A model generated the notes under the pieces. It saw only the letters and a program-made list of their open reading frames with translations, did not search any database and was not told the origin of the DNA. The position numbers were made by a program, and so were the translations under genes. A DNA stretch of 64,000 nucleotides from Paracoccus sp. (in: a-proteobacteria) (lineage in GTDB: Bacteria > Pseudomonadota > Alphaproteobacteria > Rhodobacterales > Rhodobacteraceae): positions 82,951 to 146,950 of the forward strand of contig NZ_JAUNTJ010000006.1 in assembly GCF_030538755.1 (NCBI RefSeq), written 5' to 3'. Shown here in pieces: positions 34,515 to 43,518 of this stretch; positions within the stretch are counted from its first letter, which is position 1, and every line of letters starts with the position of its first letter.

Positions 34515-37061
34515 ATGGCAAAGAAAATGCTGATCGACGCCACCCATGCCGAGGAAACTCGGGTCGTGGTGGCCGACGGAACCAAGGTCGAGGAATTTGA
34601 TTTCGAGACCGTCAACAAGCGGCAGCTTGCTGGCAATATCTATCTGGCAAAGGTCACACGGGTCGAACCGTCCTTGCAGGCCGCCTTTGTCGATTACGGC
34701 GGAAACCGCCACGGATTTCTGGCATTCGCCGAAATTCACCCCGATTATTACCAGATCCCCGCCGCCGACCGCGAGGCGCTGATCGCCGAGGAACGCGCCT
34801 ATGCCGAGGCGCAAGAGGCCGAGGAAAACGCCCGCGCCCGCAAATCCACCCGCCGCGCCAGCGCCAGCGCCAAGGCGGCGGAGGCCGATGCCGTGGCCAC
34901 CTCGGACGATATTCCGGGGATGGAGGTCGTCGATCACGGCGAAGATGACGCCGAACCCGTTGCCGATGTGACCGATGCCGCCGCCGAAGACGCCGCGCCG
35001 CAGGATGCCACCGACAAGGATGACAGCATCGAATCCGTCGCCGACGAAGACGTGGCCGAGGAAATCCCCGCGCCCAAGAAACCCCGCCCGCGCCGCTACA
35101 AGATTCAAGAGGTCATCAAGGTCCGGCAGATCATGCTGGTGCAGGTGGTCAAGGAAGAACGCGGCAACAAGGGCGCGGCGCTGACCACCTATCTGTCGCT
35201 GGCGGGCCGTTACTGCGTGCTGATGCCCAACACCGCGCGCGGCGGCGGGATCAGCCGCAAGATCACCAACGCCGCCGACCGCAAAAAGCTGAAAGACATC
35301 GCCAGCGAGCTGGAGGTGCCAAAGGGCGCGGGGCTGATTATCCGCACCGCCGGCAGCCAGCGCACCCGCACCGAAATCCGCCGCGATTACGAATATCTGA
35401 TGCGGCTGTGGGAACAGGTGCGCGAACTGACCTTCAAATCGGTCGCCCCCGCGCCGATCTATGAGGAAGGCGACCTGATTAAGCGGTCGATCCGCGATCT
35501 TTACAGCAAGGAAATCGACGAAGTTCTGGTCGAGGGCGAGCGTGGCTATCGCACCGCCAAGGACTTTATGAAGATGATTATGCCGTCTCACGCCAAGAAC
35601 GTGAAGCATTACGGCGATCAGATGCCGCTGTTCGCCCGCTATCAGGTCGAAAGCTATCTGGGCGGCATGTTCAATCCGGTCGTGCAGTTGAAATCGGGCG
35701 GCTATATCGTCATCGGCGTGACCGAGGCGCTGGTGGCCATCGACGTCAACTCGGGCCGGGCGACCAAGGAAGGCTCGATCGAGGATACGGCGACCAAGAC
35801 CAACCTGGAAGCCGCCGATGAAATCGCCCGCCAGTTGCGCCTGCGCGATCTGGCCGGGCTGATCGTCATCGACTTTATCGACATGGACGAACGGAAAAAC
35901 AACGCCGCCGTCGAAAAACGCTTCAAGGAAAAGCTGAAAAACGACCGGGCGCGGATTCAGGTCGGCAAGATTTCCGGCTTTGGCCTGATGGAGATGAGCC
36001 GCCAGCGTCTGCGCCCCGGTATGCTGGAATCGACGACCCAGCCCTGCGCGCATTGCCACGGCACCGGGCTGATCCGTTCAGATGACAGCCTTGCGCTGAC
36101 CATTCTGCGCGCCATCGAGGAAGAGGGCACCCGCAAACGCTCGCGCGAGGTTCTGGTGCGCGCGCCGGTGGCGGTGGCGAATTTCCTGATGAACGCCAAG
36201 CGCGAACATATCGCCGGGATCGAGGCGCGCTATGGCCTGTCGGTCCGGGTCGAGGCTGATCCCTCGCTGATCTCGCCCGATTTCGCGCTGGAGAAATTCA
36301 AGACCGCGACCCGTTTTGTGCCCGAGGTGGCCTCGGCGGCGCTGTCGGTCGATGCGCAGATCATGGCGCAGATCGACGATGAAGACGATACGGCGGTCGA
36401 TGAAACCGCCGATGATGTGGCCGATGACGCGACCGAGGCCGGGGCGGCTGACGAAGCCAACGGCAATGGCGAGGGCGAGGGCAAAAAGCGCCGCCGCCGT
36501 CGTCGTCGCCGCAAGGGCAACGGCGATCAGCCCGAGGGTGAGGCCGTGGCCGATCAGGATACGGGCGGTGATGCTGGCGATGCAGACAGCACCGATGCAG
36601 ACAGCGCCGCACCCGCCGGTGCCGAACCCGCCGCCGAGGCCGAGCCGGTGAAAAAATCCCGCAGCCGCCGGGGCCGGGGCCGCAAATCCGCCAAAGCGGA
36701 CGAATCGGTTTCGGATCAGGCTGCGGCCCCCGCTGATGCCGAGGGTGCTGGTGTCGCACCGGATCAGGCCATCGCGGGCGCGGCAGGCGATGCCGCCGTC
36801 AGCAATGCCGCGCCGGAACTGGTTGACCTGCGCGACCCGCCGCCCTCTGCCGTGGAACCGCAGGCCGATGCGGGCGGGACGGATGAGGCCGCAGCGGATG
36901 TCGCTGCGACCGAACCTGCCGCGCCCCAGGCTGATGCCGCATTGGCAACAGAACCCGCCGCAGCGGAACCCGAAGCCGATGCCGCAGATCAGGATGCCGC
37001 ACCCGAACCCGCAGAGCCTGCCCGTCCCAAGCGGCGCGGCTGGTGGTCTGCCGGAGAGTGA
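34515..37061 (+). CDS. rne: Ribonuclease E
   Basis: An 848-residue endoribonuclease, scaffold of the RNA degradosome. The S1 domain (about 38-210) is split by an acidic insertion at about residues 90-195, typical of alphaproteobacteria. The catalytic DNase I-like domain has D410 in VAIDVNSGRATKEG and D453 in VIDFIDMDE; the Zn-link cysteines are C511/C514 in CAHCHGTG. The C-terminal part (about 610-848) is disordered, with alternating acidic stretches and arginine blocks (KKRRRRRRRRKG, SRSRRGRGRKS) that bind RNA, and a conserved tail PKRRGWWSAGE. The long leader upstream implies autoregulation. Confidence 0.97.
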   Translation: MAKKMLIDATHAEETRVVVADGTKVEEFDFETVNKRQLAGNIYLAKVTRVEPSLQAAFVDYGGNRHGFLAFAEIHPDYYQIPAADREALIAEERAYAEAQEAEENARARKSTRRASASAKAAEADAVATSDDIPGMEVVDHGEDDAEPVADVTDAAAEDAAPQDATDKDDSIESVADEDVAEEIPAPKKPRPRRYKIQEVIKVRQIMLVQVVKEERGNKGAALTTYLSLAGRYCVLMPNTARGGGISRKITNAADRKKLKDIASELEVPKGAGLIIRTAGSQRTRTEIRRDYEYLMRLWEQVRELTFKSVAPAPIYEEGDLIKRSIRDLYSKEIDEVLVEGERGYRTAKDFMKMIMPSHAKNVKHYGDQMPLFARYQVESYLGGMFNPVVQLKSGGYIVIGVTEALVAIDVNSGRATKEGSIEDTATKTNLEAADEIARQLRLRDLAGLIVIDFIDMDERKNNAAVEKRFKEKLKNDRARIQVGKISGFGLMEMSRQRLRPGMLESTTQPCAHCHGTGLIRSDDSLALTILRAIEEEGTRKRSREVLVRAPVAVANFLMNAKREHIAGIEARYGLSVRVEADPSLISPDFALEKFKTATRFVPEVASAALSVDAQIMAQIDDEDDTAVDETADDVADDATEAGAADEANGNGEGEGKKRRRRRRRRKGNGDQPEGEAVADQDTGGDAGDADSTDADSAAPAGAEPAAEAEPVKKSRSRRGRGRKSAKADESVSDQAAAPADAEGAGVAPDQAIAGAAGDAAVSNAAPELVDLRDPPPSAVEPQADAGGTDEAAADVAATEPAAPQADAALATEPAAAEPEADAADQDAAPEPAEPARPKRRGWWSAGE

Positions 37062-37067
37062 TCCGGT

Positions 37068-37110
37068 GCGGGGGCGGTCGGGCTGTTGACGCAGCCGTGA
37101 CCGCCCCCGC
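37068..37110 (+). terminator. Terminator of rne
   Basis: A 12-bp perfect stem (GCGGGGGCGGTC with GACCGCCCCCGC) encloses a second 5-bp stem (GGCTG with CAGCC). It starts 6 bp after the rne stop and is followed by a T-rich tract. It separates rne from ccdA. Confidence 0.8.
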
Positions 37111-37146
37111 TCTGGCTTCTTTGACCCGACGCGCTAAGGTGCCGCC

Positions 37147-37890
37147 ATGCTGGGAATGGAAATCGTCGATGCCGCCTTTTTGCCCGCCGCCTTTGTGGCG
37201 CTGCTGGCCGGTGTGCTGTCGTTCCTGTCGCCCTGCGTGCTGCCCATCGTGCCGCCCTATCTGGGCTATATGGCCGGGGTCAGCGTCAGCGGCCTGAAAA
37301 CGGGCGAGCGCAGCGCGGTGCTGCCCGCACTGTTCTTTGTCATGGGCCTGTCCACGGTGTTTCTGCTGATGGGGCTTGCCGCATCGACCTTTGGGCGGCT
37401 GGTGCTGACCTATATGGATTGGCTGGCGCGGATTTCCGGCATCATGGTCATCATTCTTGGCCTGCATTTCCTGCGCGTCTTTCGCATCCCGCTGCTGGAT
37501 CAAGAGGCGCGGATGCAGGCGGGCAAGGGCGATGGCGGCGCTTTGGGCGCTTATGTGCTGGGGCTGGCCTTTGCCTTTGGCTGGACGCCCTGCATCGGGC
37601 CGATTCTGGGGATGATCCTGTCGCTGGCGGCCTCGTCTGCCGATGCCAGCCGGGGCATGGGCCTGTTGGCGGTTTATGCGCTTGGGCTGGGGATTCCGTT
37701 CCTGCTGTCGGCGCTGTTCATCAACCGCGCCATCGGGCTGATGAACCGGATCAAGCCCTATATGGCCACCATCGAACGCGCCATGGGCGCGCTGCTGATC
37801 GTGGTCGGGCTGATGCTGCTGACCGGGGCCTTCGCCTCGGTGTCGTTCTGGCTGCTGGAAACCTTCCCCGGTCTGGCCCTGCTGGGCTAA
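37147..37890 (+). CDS. ccdA: Cytochrome c biogenesis protein CcdA
   Basis: A 247-residue protein with six membrane helices. The two redox cysteines are in FLSPCVLPIVPPYLGYM near residue 30 and GWTPCIGPILGMIL near 155. CcdA passes electrons from cytoplasmic thioredoxin to periplasmic thiol proteins for cytochrome c maturation. Its stop TAA and the convergent enoyl-CoA hydratase stop share bases (CTAA at 37887-37890). Confidence 0.93.
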   Translation: MLGMEIVDAAFLPAAFVALLAGVLSFLSPCVLPIVPPYLGYMAGVSVSGLKTGERSAVLPALFFVMGLSTVFLLMGLAASTFGRLVLTYMDWLARISGIMVIILGLHFLRVFRIPLLDQEARMQAGKGDGGALGAYVLGLAFAFGWTPCIGPILGMILSLAASSADASRGMGLLAVYALGLGIPFLLSALFINRAIGLMNRIKPYMATIERAMGALLIVVGLMLLTGAFASVSFWLLETFPGLALLG

Positions 37891-38672
37891 GCCCAGCCTG
37901 GCGGGCGCTTTTCCAGAAATGCGGTGATGCCTTCGTCGGTGTCGGGCAGCAGCATGTTTTCGCACATCACCGCCCCCGCGCTGCCATAGGCATCCGCCAG
38001 CCCCAGCCGAAGCTGATCGTAGAACGCGCGCTTGCCCATCTGCACGGCGGCGGGCAGCTTGGCCGCGATGGTCTGCGCCAGATCCATCGCGGCATCGGCC
38101 AGCGCGTCGGGTTCGGTTACGCGGTTGACCAGCCCCAGATCGCGGGCGCGGTCGGCGTCGATGAATTCGCCGGTGGTCAGCATCTCGAACGCGGCTTTGT
38201 GGGGCACGGCGCGGGTCAGGGCAACCATCGGGGTGGAACAGAACAGCCCGATATTCACCCCGTTCACGCCAAAGCGCGTGCCCCGCGCCGCTACGGCCAG
38301 ATCGCAGGTGGCGACCAACTGGCACCCCGCGGCGGTGGCGATGCCGTGGACCTGCGCGATCACGGGCTGGGGCAGGGCCGGGATCATCTGCATCATCCCG
38401 GCGCAGCGGGTGAACAGCGCGTCAAAGGCGGCCCGCCCGGCATCGTCATCGCCCCGCGCCGCCTGCATCTGCCGCAGGTCATGCCCGGCGCAGAACGCCT
38501 TGCCCGCGCCAGACAGGATCACCGCGCGGATGCCATCATCCTGCGCGATGTCGCGCAGCGCCGCCGACAGCGCGTCGATCATATCCAGCGACAGCGCGTT
38601 GAAATTGGCCGGGCTGTTCAGCGTCAGACGGGCCACGCGCGCCGTGTCGTGGCGCAATACCAGTTCGCTCAT
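37887..38672 (-). CDS. Enoyl-CoA hydratase/isomerase family protein
   Basis: A 261-residue crotonase-fold enzyme. Oxyanion-hole segments: GAGKAFCAGHDLRQM near residue 62 and HGIATAAGCQLVATCDLAV near 108. The sequence resembles the ECHDC3 subgroup. The usual catalytic glutamate positions are not both evident (VNIGLFCSTPMVAL lies in the region), so the exact reaction is uncertain; hydratase or thioesterase-type chemistry are both possible. Convergent with ccdA, divergent from the thioesterase gene. Confidence 0.85.
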   Translation of the reverse strand: MSELVLRHDTARVARLTLNSPANFNALSLDMIDALSAALRDIAQDDGIRAVILSGAGKAFCAGHDLRQMQAARGDDDAGRAAFDALFTRCAGMMQMIPALPQPVIAQVHGIATAAGCQLVATCDLAVAARGTRFGVNGVNIGLFCSTPMVALTRAVPHKAAFEMLTTGEFIDADRARDLGLVNRVTEPDALADAAMDLAQTIAAKLPAAVQMGKRAFYDQLRLGLADAYGSAGAVMCENMLLPDTDEGITAFLEKRPPGWA

Positions 38673-38728
38673 CTTGTCATCCTCTCTGACTTTGGTCAGC
38701 TTAGGCGTGACAGAGGCAGGAGGGAAGA

Positions 38729-39169
38729 ATGGCTTTGATGATGGATGCGGCGGCGCTGAATGCGTTCTTGCGTAACGATTTTCCGCAATGCCCGGATGGC
38801 GTGACGGTGGAATCCGTCACGGCCGAGGGCGCAGCCCTGCGCCTGCGTATTCAGGATCAGCACCTGCGCCCCGGTGGCACGGTCAGCGGGCCGACCATGT
38901 TCATGCTGGCCGATGTGGCGGTCTATGTGGCGATTCTGGCGCGCATCGGGCCGGTGGCCCTGGCCGTGACAACCGGCGCCAGCATTGATTTCATGCGCAA
39001 GCCCGCCGCCGGGCGCGATCTGCTGGCCGAGTGCCGCATTCTGAAACTGGGGCGGCAACTGGCCGTGGGCGATGTGCTGATCCGGTCCGAGGGCAGCGAG
39101 GCCGTGGTGGCGCGCTCAACGATGACCTATGCCATCCCGCCGCGCGGCGCTGCGGATCATCCCGGCTGA
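38729..39169 (+). CDS. PaaI-type hotdog-fold thioesterase
   Basis: A 146-residue acyl-CoA thioesterase-like protein. PGGTVSGPTMFMLADVAVYV (about residues 48-67) holds the active-site Asp on the long helix, and GASIDFMRKPAAGRDLLAE is the second family segment. Ribosome site GGAGGGAAGA is directly upstream. Divergent from the enoyl-CoA hydratase and possibly co-functional in acyl-CoA turnover. The last 54 bp overlap the convergent membrane protein gene. Confidence 0.85.
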   Translation: MALMMDAAALNAFLRNDFPQCPDGVTVESVTAEGAALRLRIQDQHLRPGGTVSGPTMFMLADVAVYVAILARIGPVALAVTTGASIDFMRKPAAGRDLLAECRILKLGRQLAVGDVLIRSEGSEAVVARSTMTYAIPPRGAADHPG

Positions 39170-39763
39170 TTGCGCGGTCCAGAACCCGGCCCAGAACATG
39201 ATCCCGGCCAGCTTGGCGAAATCTTCCAGCAGCAGGCCGAACTGCGAATAGGTCTGGAATTCGTCCACCACCAGCGAGGCGGCAAAGCACAGCATCGCGG
39301 TTGCCAGTGTGGGCAGGCGCAGGGTCAGTATCCCTGGCAGGAACCGCCGCAGCACCCATAATGCCACGATGGCATATATGGCCAGAACCGCCATTTCCGG
39401 GATGCCCAATCCGGGCAGCACATGTTCATGCAGCAGGAACTGATCGTCGATGGCCAGCCACAGCGACAGCACGGACACCGGCAGCAGCGTAGACCGCAGG
39501 TCGCGCCGCACCGCGCTGGCCAGCCCGGTCGCCGCCGCTGCGAAAACCCAGCCCATCACCCCGATAACCGACACCGCCCCGGCATAGGTCGGCAGCTCGA
39601 AATGGGTGGCGGGATCGCGCACCAGTTCGGCCACCGTCCAATATCCGGCGCGATGTCCCACCACCGTTGCCATCAGCAGAACCGCGACGATCACCCCCGG
39701 CAGTATGACCCGCGCCATCGTGCCATGTTCCGTTGTTGCGCGCGGACGGTCGCGTTCTGTCAT
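39116..39763 (-). CDS. Multi-pass membrane protein of unknown function
   Basis: A 215-residue protein with about six membrane helices. Possible metal-binding polar residues lie in or next to membrane segments: LWLAIDDQFLLHEHV (Asp-Asp and two His) and LVVDEFQTYSQFGLLLEDF (Asp/Glu). That pattern recalls membrane hydrolases of the CREST type, but order and spacing do not match well enough to name it. An internal start at residue 16 is possible. Its upstream region is unusually A/T-rich. No function proposed. Confidence 0.65.
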   Translation of the reverse strand: MTERDRPRATTEHGTMARVILPGVIVAVLLMATVVGHRAGYWTVAELVRDPATHFELPTYAGAVSVIGVMGWVFAAAATGLASAVRRDLRSTLLPVSVLSLWLAIDDQFLLHEHVLPGLGIPEMAVLAIYAIVALWVLRRFLPGILTLRLPTLATAMLCFAASLVVDEFQTYSQFGLLLEDFAKLAGIMFWAGFWTAQSAGMIRSAARRDGIGHR

Positions 39764-39839
39764 TCCTGATACCCCTTACCTTACTAACTGTCCTTGTCGC
39801 CAAAAGGCCAACGCAGGGCAGGGACAGAAAATTCCCTGA

Positions 39840-39950
39840 ACATCGTCATAAAAAAGTCGTATCTGCACCTGTTTTGAGCAAGATATGAGGTATTTAAATA
39901 CCTATATTGTAATGTATTGTTTTGCATTGAAAAAATACGAATTGTGACAC
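39840..39950. promoter_or_regulatory. A/T-rich promoter island with 16-bp palindrome
   Basis: This 110-bp stretch between the membrane protein gene and rplM is far richer in A/T than everything around it. AGGTATTTAAATACCT (39888-39903) is a perfect 16-bp palindrome, followed by runs such as GTAATGTATTG and GAAAAAATACGAATTG. TTGACC at 39951 may be the -35 element of rplM. Possible UP element or repressor/nucleoid-protein site. Confidence 0.45.
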
Positions 39951-40045
39951 TTGACCCGCGCGACGCTTTGCTGGAAAAGCACACGATCTTTCGCTGATCC
40001 GCCGAATCAACGCGGCCGATCATTTGTGAATCTAAGGACCACGGC

Positions 40046-40510
40046 ATGAAAACCTACACCGCTAAACCGGCGGAGATCGAAAAGAAGTGGATCCTGATCG
40101 ACGCCGAGGGTGTCGTTCTGGGCCGTCTTGCCACGATCGTGGCTTCGCGTCTTCGCGGCAAGCATAAACCGACCTTCACCCCGCACATGGACATGGGTGA
40201 CAACGTCATCATCATCAACGCCGACAAGGTGCAGATGACCGGCAACAAGCGGGATGACAAGAAATACTATTGGCACACCGGCCACCCCGGCGGCATCAAA
40301 CACCGCACCGCCCGCCAGATTCTGGAAGGCGCGCACCCCGAACGCGTGGTGTTCAAAGCGGTCGAGCGGATGATCTCGCGCAACAAGCTGGGCAAGCAGC
40401 AGATGACCAATCTGCGCGTCTATGCCGGTGCGGAACACCCGCACGAGGCGCAGCAGCCCGAAGTGCTGGACGTCAAGTCCCTGAACGCCAAGAACACCCG
40501 GAGCGCGTGA
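40046..40510 (+). CDS. rplM: 50S ribosomal protein L13
   Basis: A 154-residue L13, normal length. Clear family sequence: [20 protein letters not shown] near the start, [17 protein letters not shown] in the centre and [20 protein letters not shown] at the end. L13 is an early 23S rRNA-binding assembly protein. One base separates it from rpsI, the universal pairing. Confidence 0.98.
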   Translation: MKTYTAKPAEIEKKWILIDAEGVVLGRLATIVASRLRGKHKPTFTPHMDMGDNVIIINADKVQMTGNKRDDKKYYWHTGHPGGIKHRTARQILEGAHPERVVFKAVERMISRNKLGKQQMTNLRVYAGAEHPHEAQQPEVLDVKSLNAKNTRSA

Positions 40511-40511
40511 T

Positions 40512-41006
40512 ATGGCCGAAGATATCAAATCCCTCGACGATCTGAAGTCGGCCGTCTCGGGCAAACCCGCCGAAACCGCCGCCGCCCCCGCCCCGACCCG
40601 TGAACCGCAGCGCGATTCGCTGGGCCGGTCCTATGCCACCGGCAAGCGCAAGGATGCGGTCGCCCGCGTCTGGGTCAAGCCGGGTTCCGGCAAGGTCGTG
40701 GTGAACGGCAAGGACATGAGCGAATATTTCGCCCGTCCGGTGCTGCAAATGATCCTGCGCCAGCCCTTCGAAGTGGCGGGCGTCACCGGCCAGTATGACG
40801 TGCAGGCCACCGTCAAGGGCGGCGGTCTGTCTGGTCAGGCCGGCGCGGTGAAACATGGCATCAGCCAGGCGCTGCAACTGCACGAACCGTCGCTGCGCGC
40901 CGCGCTGAAAGCCGCCGGCTTCCTGACCCGCGACAGCCGCGTGGTGGAACGCAAGAAATACGGCAAGGCCAAGGCCCGCCGCAGCTTCCAGTTCTCGAAA
41001 CGCTGA
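40512..41006 (+). CDS. rpsI: 30S ribosomal protein S9
   Basis: A 164-residue S9 with a 35-residue N-terminal extension (Ala/Pro-rich, typical of alphaproteobacteria) before the conserved core [20 protein letters not shown]. The C-terminal tail ends [17 protein letters not shown], which reaches the P-site tRNA. Followed by a strong terminator. Confidence 0.98.
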   Translation: MAEDIKSLDDLKSAVSGKPAETAAAPAPTREPQRDSLGRSYATGKRKDAVARVWVKPGSGKVVVNGKDMSEYFARPVLQMILRQPFEVAGVTGQYDVQATVKGGGLSGQAGAVKHGISQALQLHEPSLRAALKAAGFLTRDSRVVERKKYGKAKARRSFQFSKR

Positions 41007-41026
41007 TCCGCGTTTCCGCGAAACAG

Positions 41027-41055
41027 AAAAAGCCCCGGTTTTCCGGGGCTTTTTT
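41027..41055 (+). terminator. Rho-independent terminator of rplM-rpsI
   Basis: AAAAAGCCCCGG, TTTT loop, CCGGGGCTTTTTT: a canonical terminator with U tract 20 bp after rpsI; the leading A run makes it usable from the argC side too. Confidence 0.93.
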
Positions 41056-41081
41056 GTTGCGTGCCGGGGCAAGGGGGGGCG

Positions 41082-41999
41082 TTACAGCCCCGCCGCCTCG
41101 TCCGCACCGATCATCAGGTTCAGGTTCTGCACCGCCGCGCCGGATGCGCCCTTGCCCAGATTGTCCAGCACCGCGACCACCGTAGCACAGCCCGCTGCAT
41201 CATCGCCGTTCACCGACAGATGCAGCATGTTGGTATCGTTCAGCGCCGTCGGCACGATCCGCGCCCCCACTTCGTCATGGGTCAGCACGCGGACGAAATG
41301 CGCGCCTGCGTAATGCGCCGCCAGAGCCTCGCGCAGCCCCGCCAACGTGCGGCCCGAATGCAGATGCAGCGGCACCTGCACCGCCATGCCTTGGGCGAAA
41401 TTCCCGACCGAGGGCGCGAACACCGGCCGTGCGCTCAGCCCGGAATGGCGCATGATTTCCGGCAGATGTTTATGCCCTTGGGTCAGCGCATAGATGAAAT
41501 GATCGGGTGCGGTGCCGTCGCGATATTCCGCGATCAGCGCGTTGCCGCCGCCGGTATAGCCGCTGACGGCGTTGATCGACAACGCTTCGTCAGGCTCGAT
41601 CAGGCCGGCGGCGACCAGCGGCGCCAGAATGGAGATCGCCCCGGTGGCATAGCAGCCCGGATTGCTGACGCGCCGCGCATCCGCCACCGCCGAGCGGTGG
41701 TCTGCCGACAGTTCGGGAAAGCCATAGGTCCAGCCCTCGGCCACCCGATGCGCGGTCGAGGCGTCGATCAGCCGCACGGCCATGCCCTCGGCCAGCACCA
41801 CGGCTTCGCGCGCGGCATCGTCGGGCAGGCAGAGGATCGCCACATCGGCACCGGCAAAGGCTTCGCGCCGGGCATCCGGGTCTTTGCGGCGGTCGTGGTC
41901 GATCTGGATCAGGGTAATATCCTCGCGCCCGGCCAGTCGGTCGCGGATTCGCAGCCCGGTCGTGCCTGCCTCGCCGTCGATGAAAACCCTGTGCGTCAT
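41082..41999 (-). CDS. argC: N-acetyl-gamma-glutamyl-phosphate reductase, short (type 2)
   Basis: A 305-residue enzyme of arginine synthesis that reduces N-acetylglutamyl phosphate. The short form (about 310 residues) shows FIDGEAGTTGLRIRDRL at the N-terminal nucleotide-binding fold, catalytic Cys in VSNPGCYATGAIS near residue 113, and YTGGGNALI. ATG at 41999 has a purine-rich AGGGGGC upstream; a farther in-frame ATG is rejected. It follows the alcohol/aldehyde gene cluster but is not functionally related. Confidence 0.93.
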   Translation of the reverse strand: MTHRVFIDGEAGTTGLRIRDRLAGREDITLIQIDHDRRKDPDARREAFAGADVAILCLPDDAAREAVVLAEGMAVRLIDASTAHRVAEGWTYGFPELSADHRSAVADARRVSNPGCYATGAISILAPLVAAGLIEPDEALSINAVSGYTGGGNALIAEYRDGTAPDHFIYALTQGHKHLPEIMRHSGLSARPVFAPSVGNFAQGMAVQVPLHLHSGRTLAGLREALAAHYAGAHFVRVLTHDEVGARIVPTALNDTNMLHLSVNGDDAAGCATVVAVLDNLGKGASGAAVQNLNLMIGADEAAGL

Positions 42000-42050
42000 G
42001 ATGCCCCCTGTCTCTGCCCCGGTTTTAGCGCCAATGGCCCGGCGACACAA

Positions 42051-42407
42051 TCAGCGCGCACAGGCCCCGCTGCGGGTCAGAAAGCGCCGCTCGCGCCCGT
42101 TATCAAGGCTGAACATCCCGCCCCGCCCCGGCACCACGTCGATCAGCAGATCGACATTACCCCAGGCCGCCAGTTGCACCCCCGAGATATAGAACGGCGC
42201 GCCGCCGATATGGCCCAGCAGCACGTCATGGTCGCCAATGCGAAAATCGCCCTGAGCATAGCACATCGGCGATGACCCGTCGCAACAGCCGCCTGACTGG
42301 TGAAACAGCACCGGACCGTGATCGGCCACGATCTCGGCCAGCAAATCCAGCGCGGCGGGGGTGGCCGCGACCCTATTGAGGTCGCAGCCGGTGTCATCGC
42401 GGATCAT
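42051..42407 (-). CDS. DUF779 protein associated with aldehyde dehydrogenase
   Basis: A 118-residue protein of DUF779. Hallmarks: [18 protein letters not shown] near residues 33-50 with three cysteines that could bind metal, then [16 protein letters not shown]. The family is consistently encoded beside NAD-dependent aldehyde dehydrogenases, and here too it ends the ald-adh cluster. Start overlaps the adh stop (ATGA). Biochemical role unknown. Confidence 0.9.
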   Translation of the reverse strand: MIRDDTGCDLNRVAATPAALDLLAEIVADHGPVLFHQSGGCCDGSSPMCYAQGDFRIGDHDVLLGHIGGAPFYISGVQLAAWGNVDLLIDVVPGRGGMFSLDNGRERRFLTRSGACAR

Positions 42408-43435
42408 GTCATATCCAGAACCATGCGGCCTTCGATCTGGCCTTTGTGCATTTTGGCAAAGATGTCGTTGATGTCTTCCAGCCGCGCGCTCTGGATGGTG
42501 GCGCGGACCTTGCCTTCGGCGGCGAAATCCAGCGATTCTTGCAGGTCCAGCCGGGTGCCGACGATCGAGCCGCGCACGGTGACGCCGTTCAGCACCATGC
42601 CGAAAATATCCAGCGGGAAATCGCCCGGCGGCAGACCGTTCAGCGCCACCGTGCCGCCGCGCGACACCATACCGATGGCCTGCTCAAACGCCTTGCGCCC
42701 CACGGCTGTCACCAGAACCCCCTGCGCGCCGCCATCGGTCTGTTTCTTGATCGCGGCTGCCGGATCGGCTTCGGTCGCGGCGTTGACGGTGACGGTCGCG
42801 CCCAGCTTGCGGGCCAGAGCCAGCTTGTCATCGTCGATGTCAACGGCGGCGACATTCATGCCCATGGCCTTGGCATATTGCACGGCCATATGGCCAAGAC
42901 CGCCCACGCCCGAAATCACCACCCAATCGCCGGGCTTGGTGTCTGTGACCTTCAGCCCTTTGTATACCGTCACCCCCGCGCACAGCACCGGTGCGATTTC
43001 CAGAAAGTCGATGTTCTTGGGCAGGTGCCCGACATAGTTCGGATCGGCCACGACATAATCGGCAAAGCCGCCATTCACCGAATAGCCGGTGTTCTGCTGG
43101 CTTTCGCACAGGGTTTCCCAACCGCCCAGACAGTGGCGGCAATGGCCGCAGGCGGTGTAAAGCCACGGCACGCCCACGCGGTCGCCCTCTTTCACATGTT
43201 TGACGCCCGCGCCCACGGCTGACACGAATCCGACGCCTTCGTGACCGGGAATGAAGGGCGGTTTCGGTTTCACCGGCCAATCGCCTTCGGCGGCGTGCAG
43301 ATCGGTGTGACAGACGCCGGACGCCTGAATTTTCACCTGAATCATGCCGGGGCCGGGTTCGGGCACCGGCACTTCGTCGATGGTCAGGGGTTTGCCGAAT
43401 TCACGCACAACGGCAGCTTTCATCGTTTTCGCCAT
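42404..43435 (-). CDS. Zinc-dependent alcohol dehydrogenase (AdhP/AdhA type)
   Basis: A 343-residue medium-chain dehydrogenase. Catalytic zinc ligands: C in [16 protein letters not shown] and H in [10 protein letters not shown]; structural zinc cysteines in [18 protein letters not shown]; Rossmann motif [14 protein letters not shown]. It oxidises primary alcohols to aldehydes with NAD. ATG at 43435 has an excellent ribosome site (AAGGAGATATTTC); the much longer open frame upstream is rejected. Together with the upstream aldehyde dehydrogenase it forms a two-step alcohol oxidation route. Confidence 0.93.
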   Translation of the reverse strand: MAKTMKAAVVREFGKPLTIDEVPVPEPGPGMIQVKIQASGVCHTDLHAAEGDWPVKPKPPFIPGHEGVGFVSAVGAGVKHVKEGDRVGVPWLYTACGHCRHCLGGWETLCESQQNTGYSVNGGFADYVVADPNYVGHLPKNIDFLEIAPVLCAGVTVYKGLKVTDTKPGDWVVISGVGGLGHMAVQYAKAMGMNVAAVDIDDDKLALARKLGATVTVNAATEADPAAAIKKQTDGGAQGVLVTAVGRKAFEQAIGMVSRGGTVALNGLPPGDFPLDIFGMVLNGVTVRGSIVGTRLDLQESLDFAAEGKVRATIQSARLEDINDIFAKMHKGQIEGRMVLDMT

Positions 43436-43477
43436 GAAATATCTCCTTGTCGTTCGGGGATGGCCCTGTGACTGTTG

Positions 43478-43502
43478 CCGGGGGCGGCGGTTCCGCCCCC
43501 GG
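43478..43502 (-). terminator. Intercistronic hairpin between ald and adh
   Basis: Perfect 10-bp stem (CCGGGGGCGG with CCGCCCCCGG) and 5-nt loop, 17 bp beyond the aldehyde dehydrogenase stop. No U tract; probably tunes the ald:adh ratio by stability or partial termination. Confidence 0.55.
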
Positions 43503-43518
43503 CCCGGTTTGCGACGGT

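Noticed and set aside
34446-36059. 537-codon frame opposite rne
   Set aside because: Antisense to the conserved catalytic part of RNase E; no supporting features.
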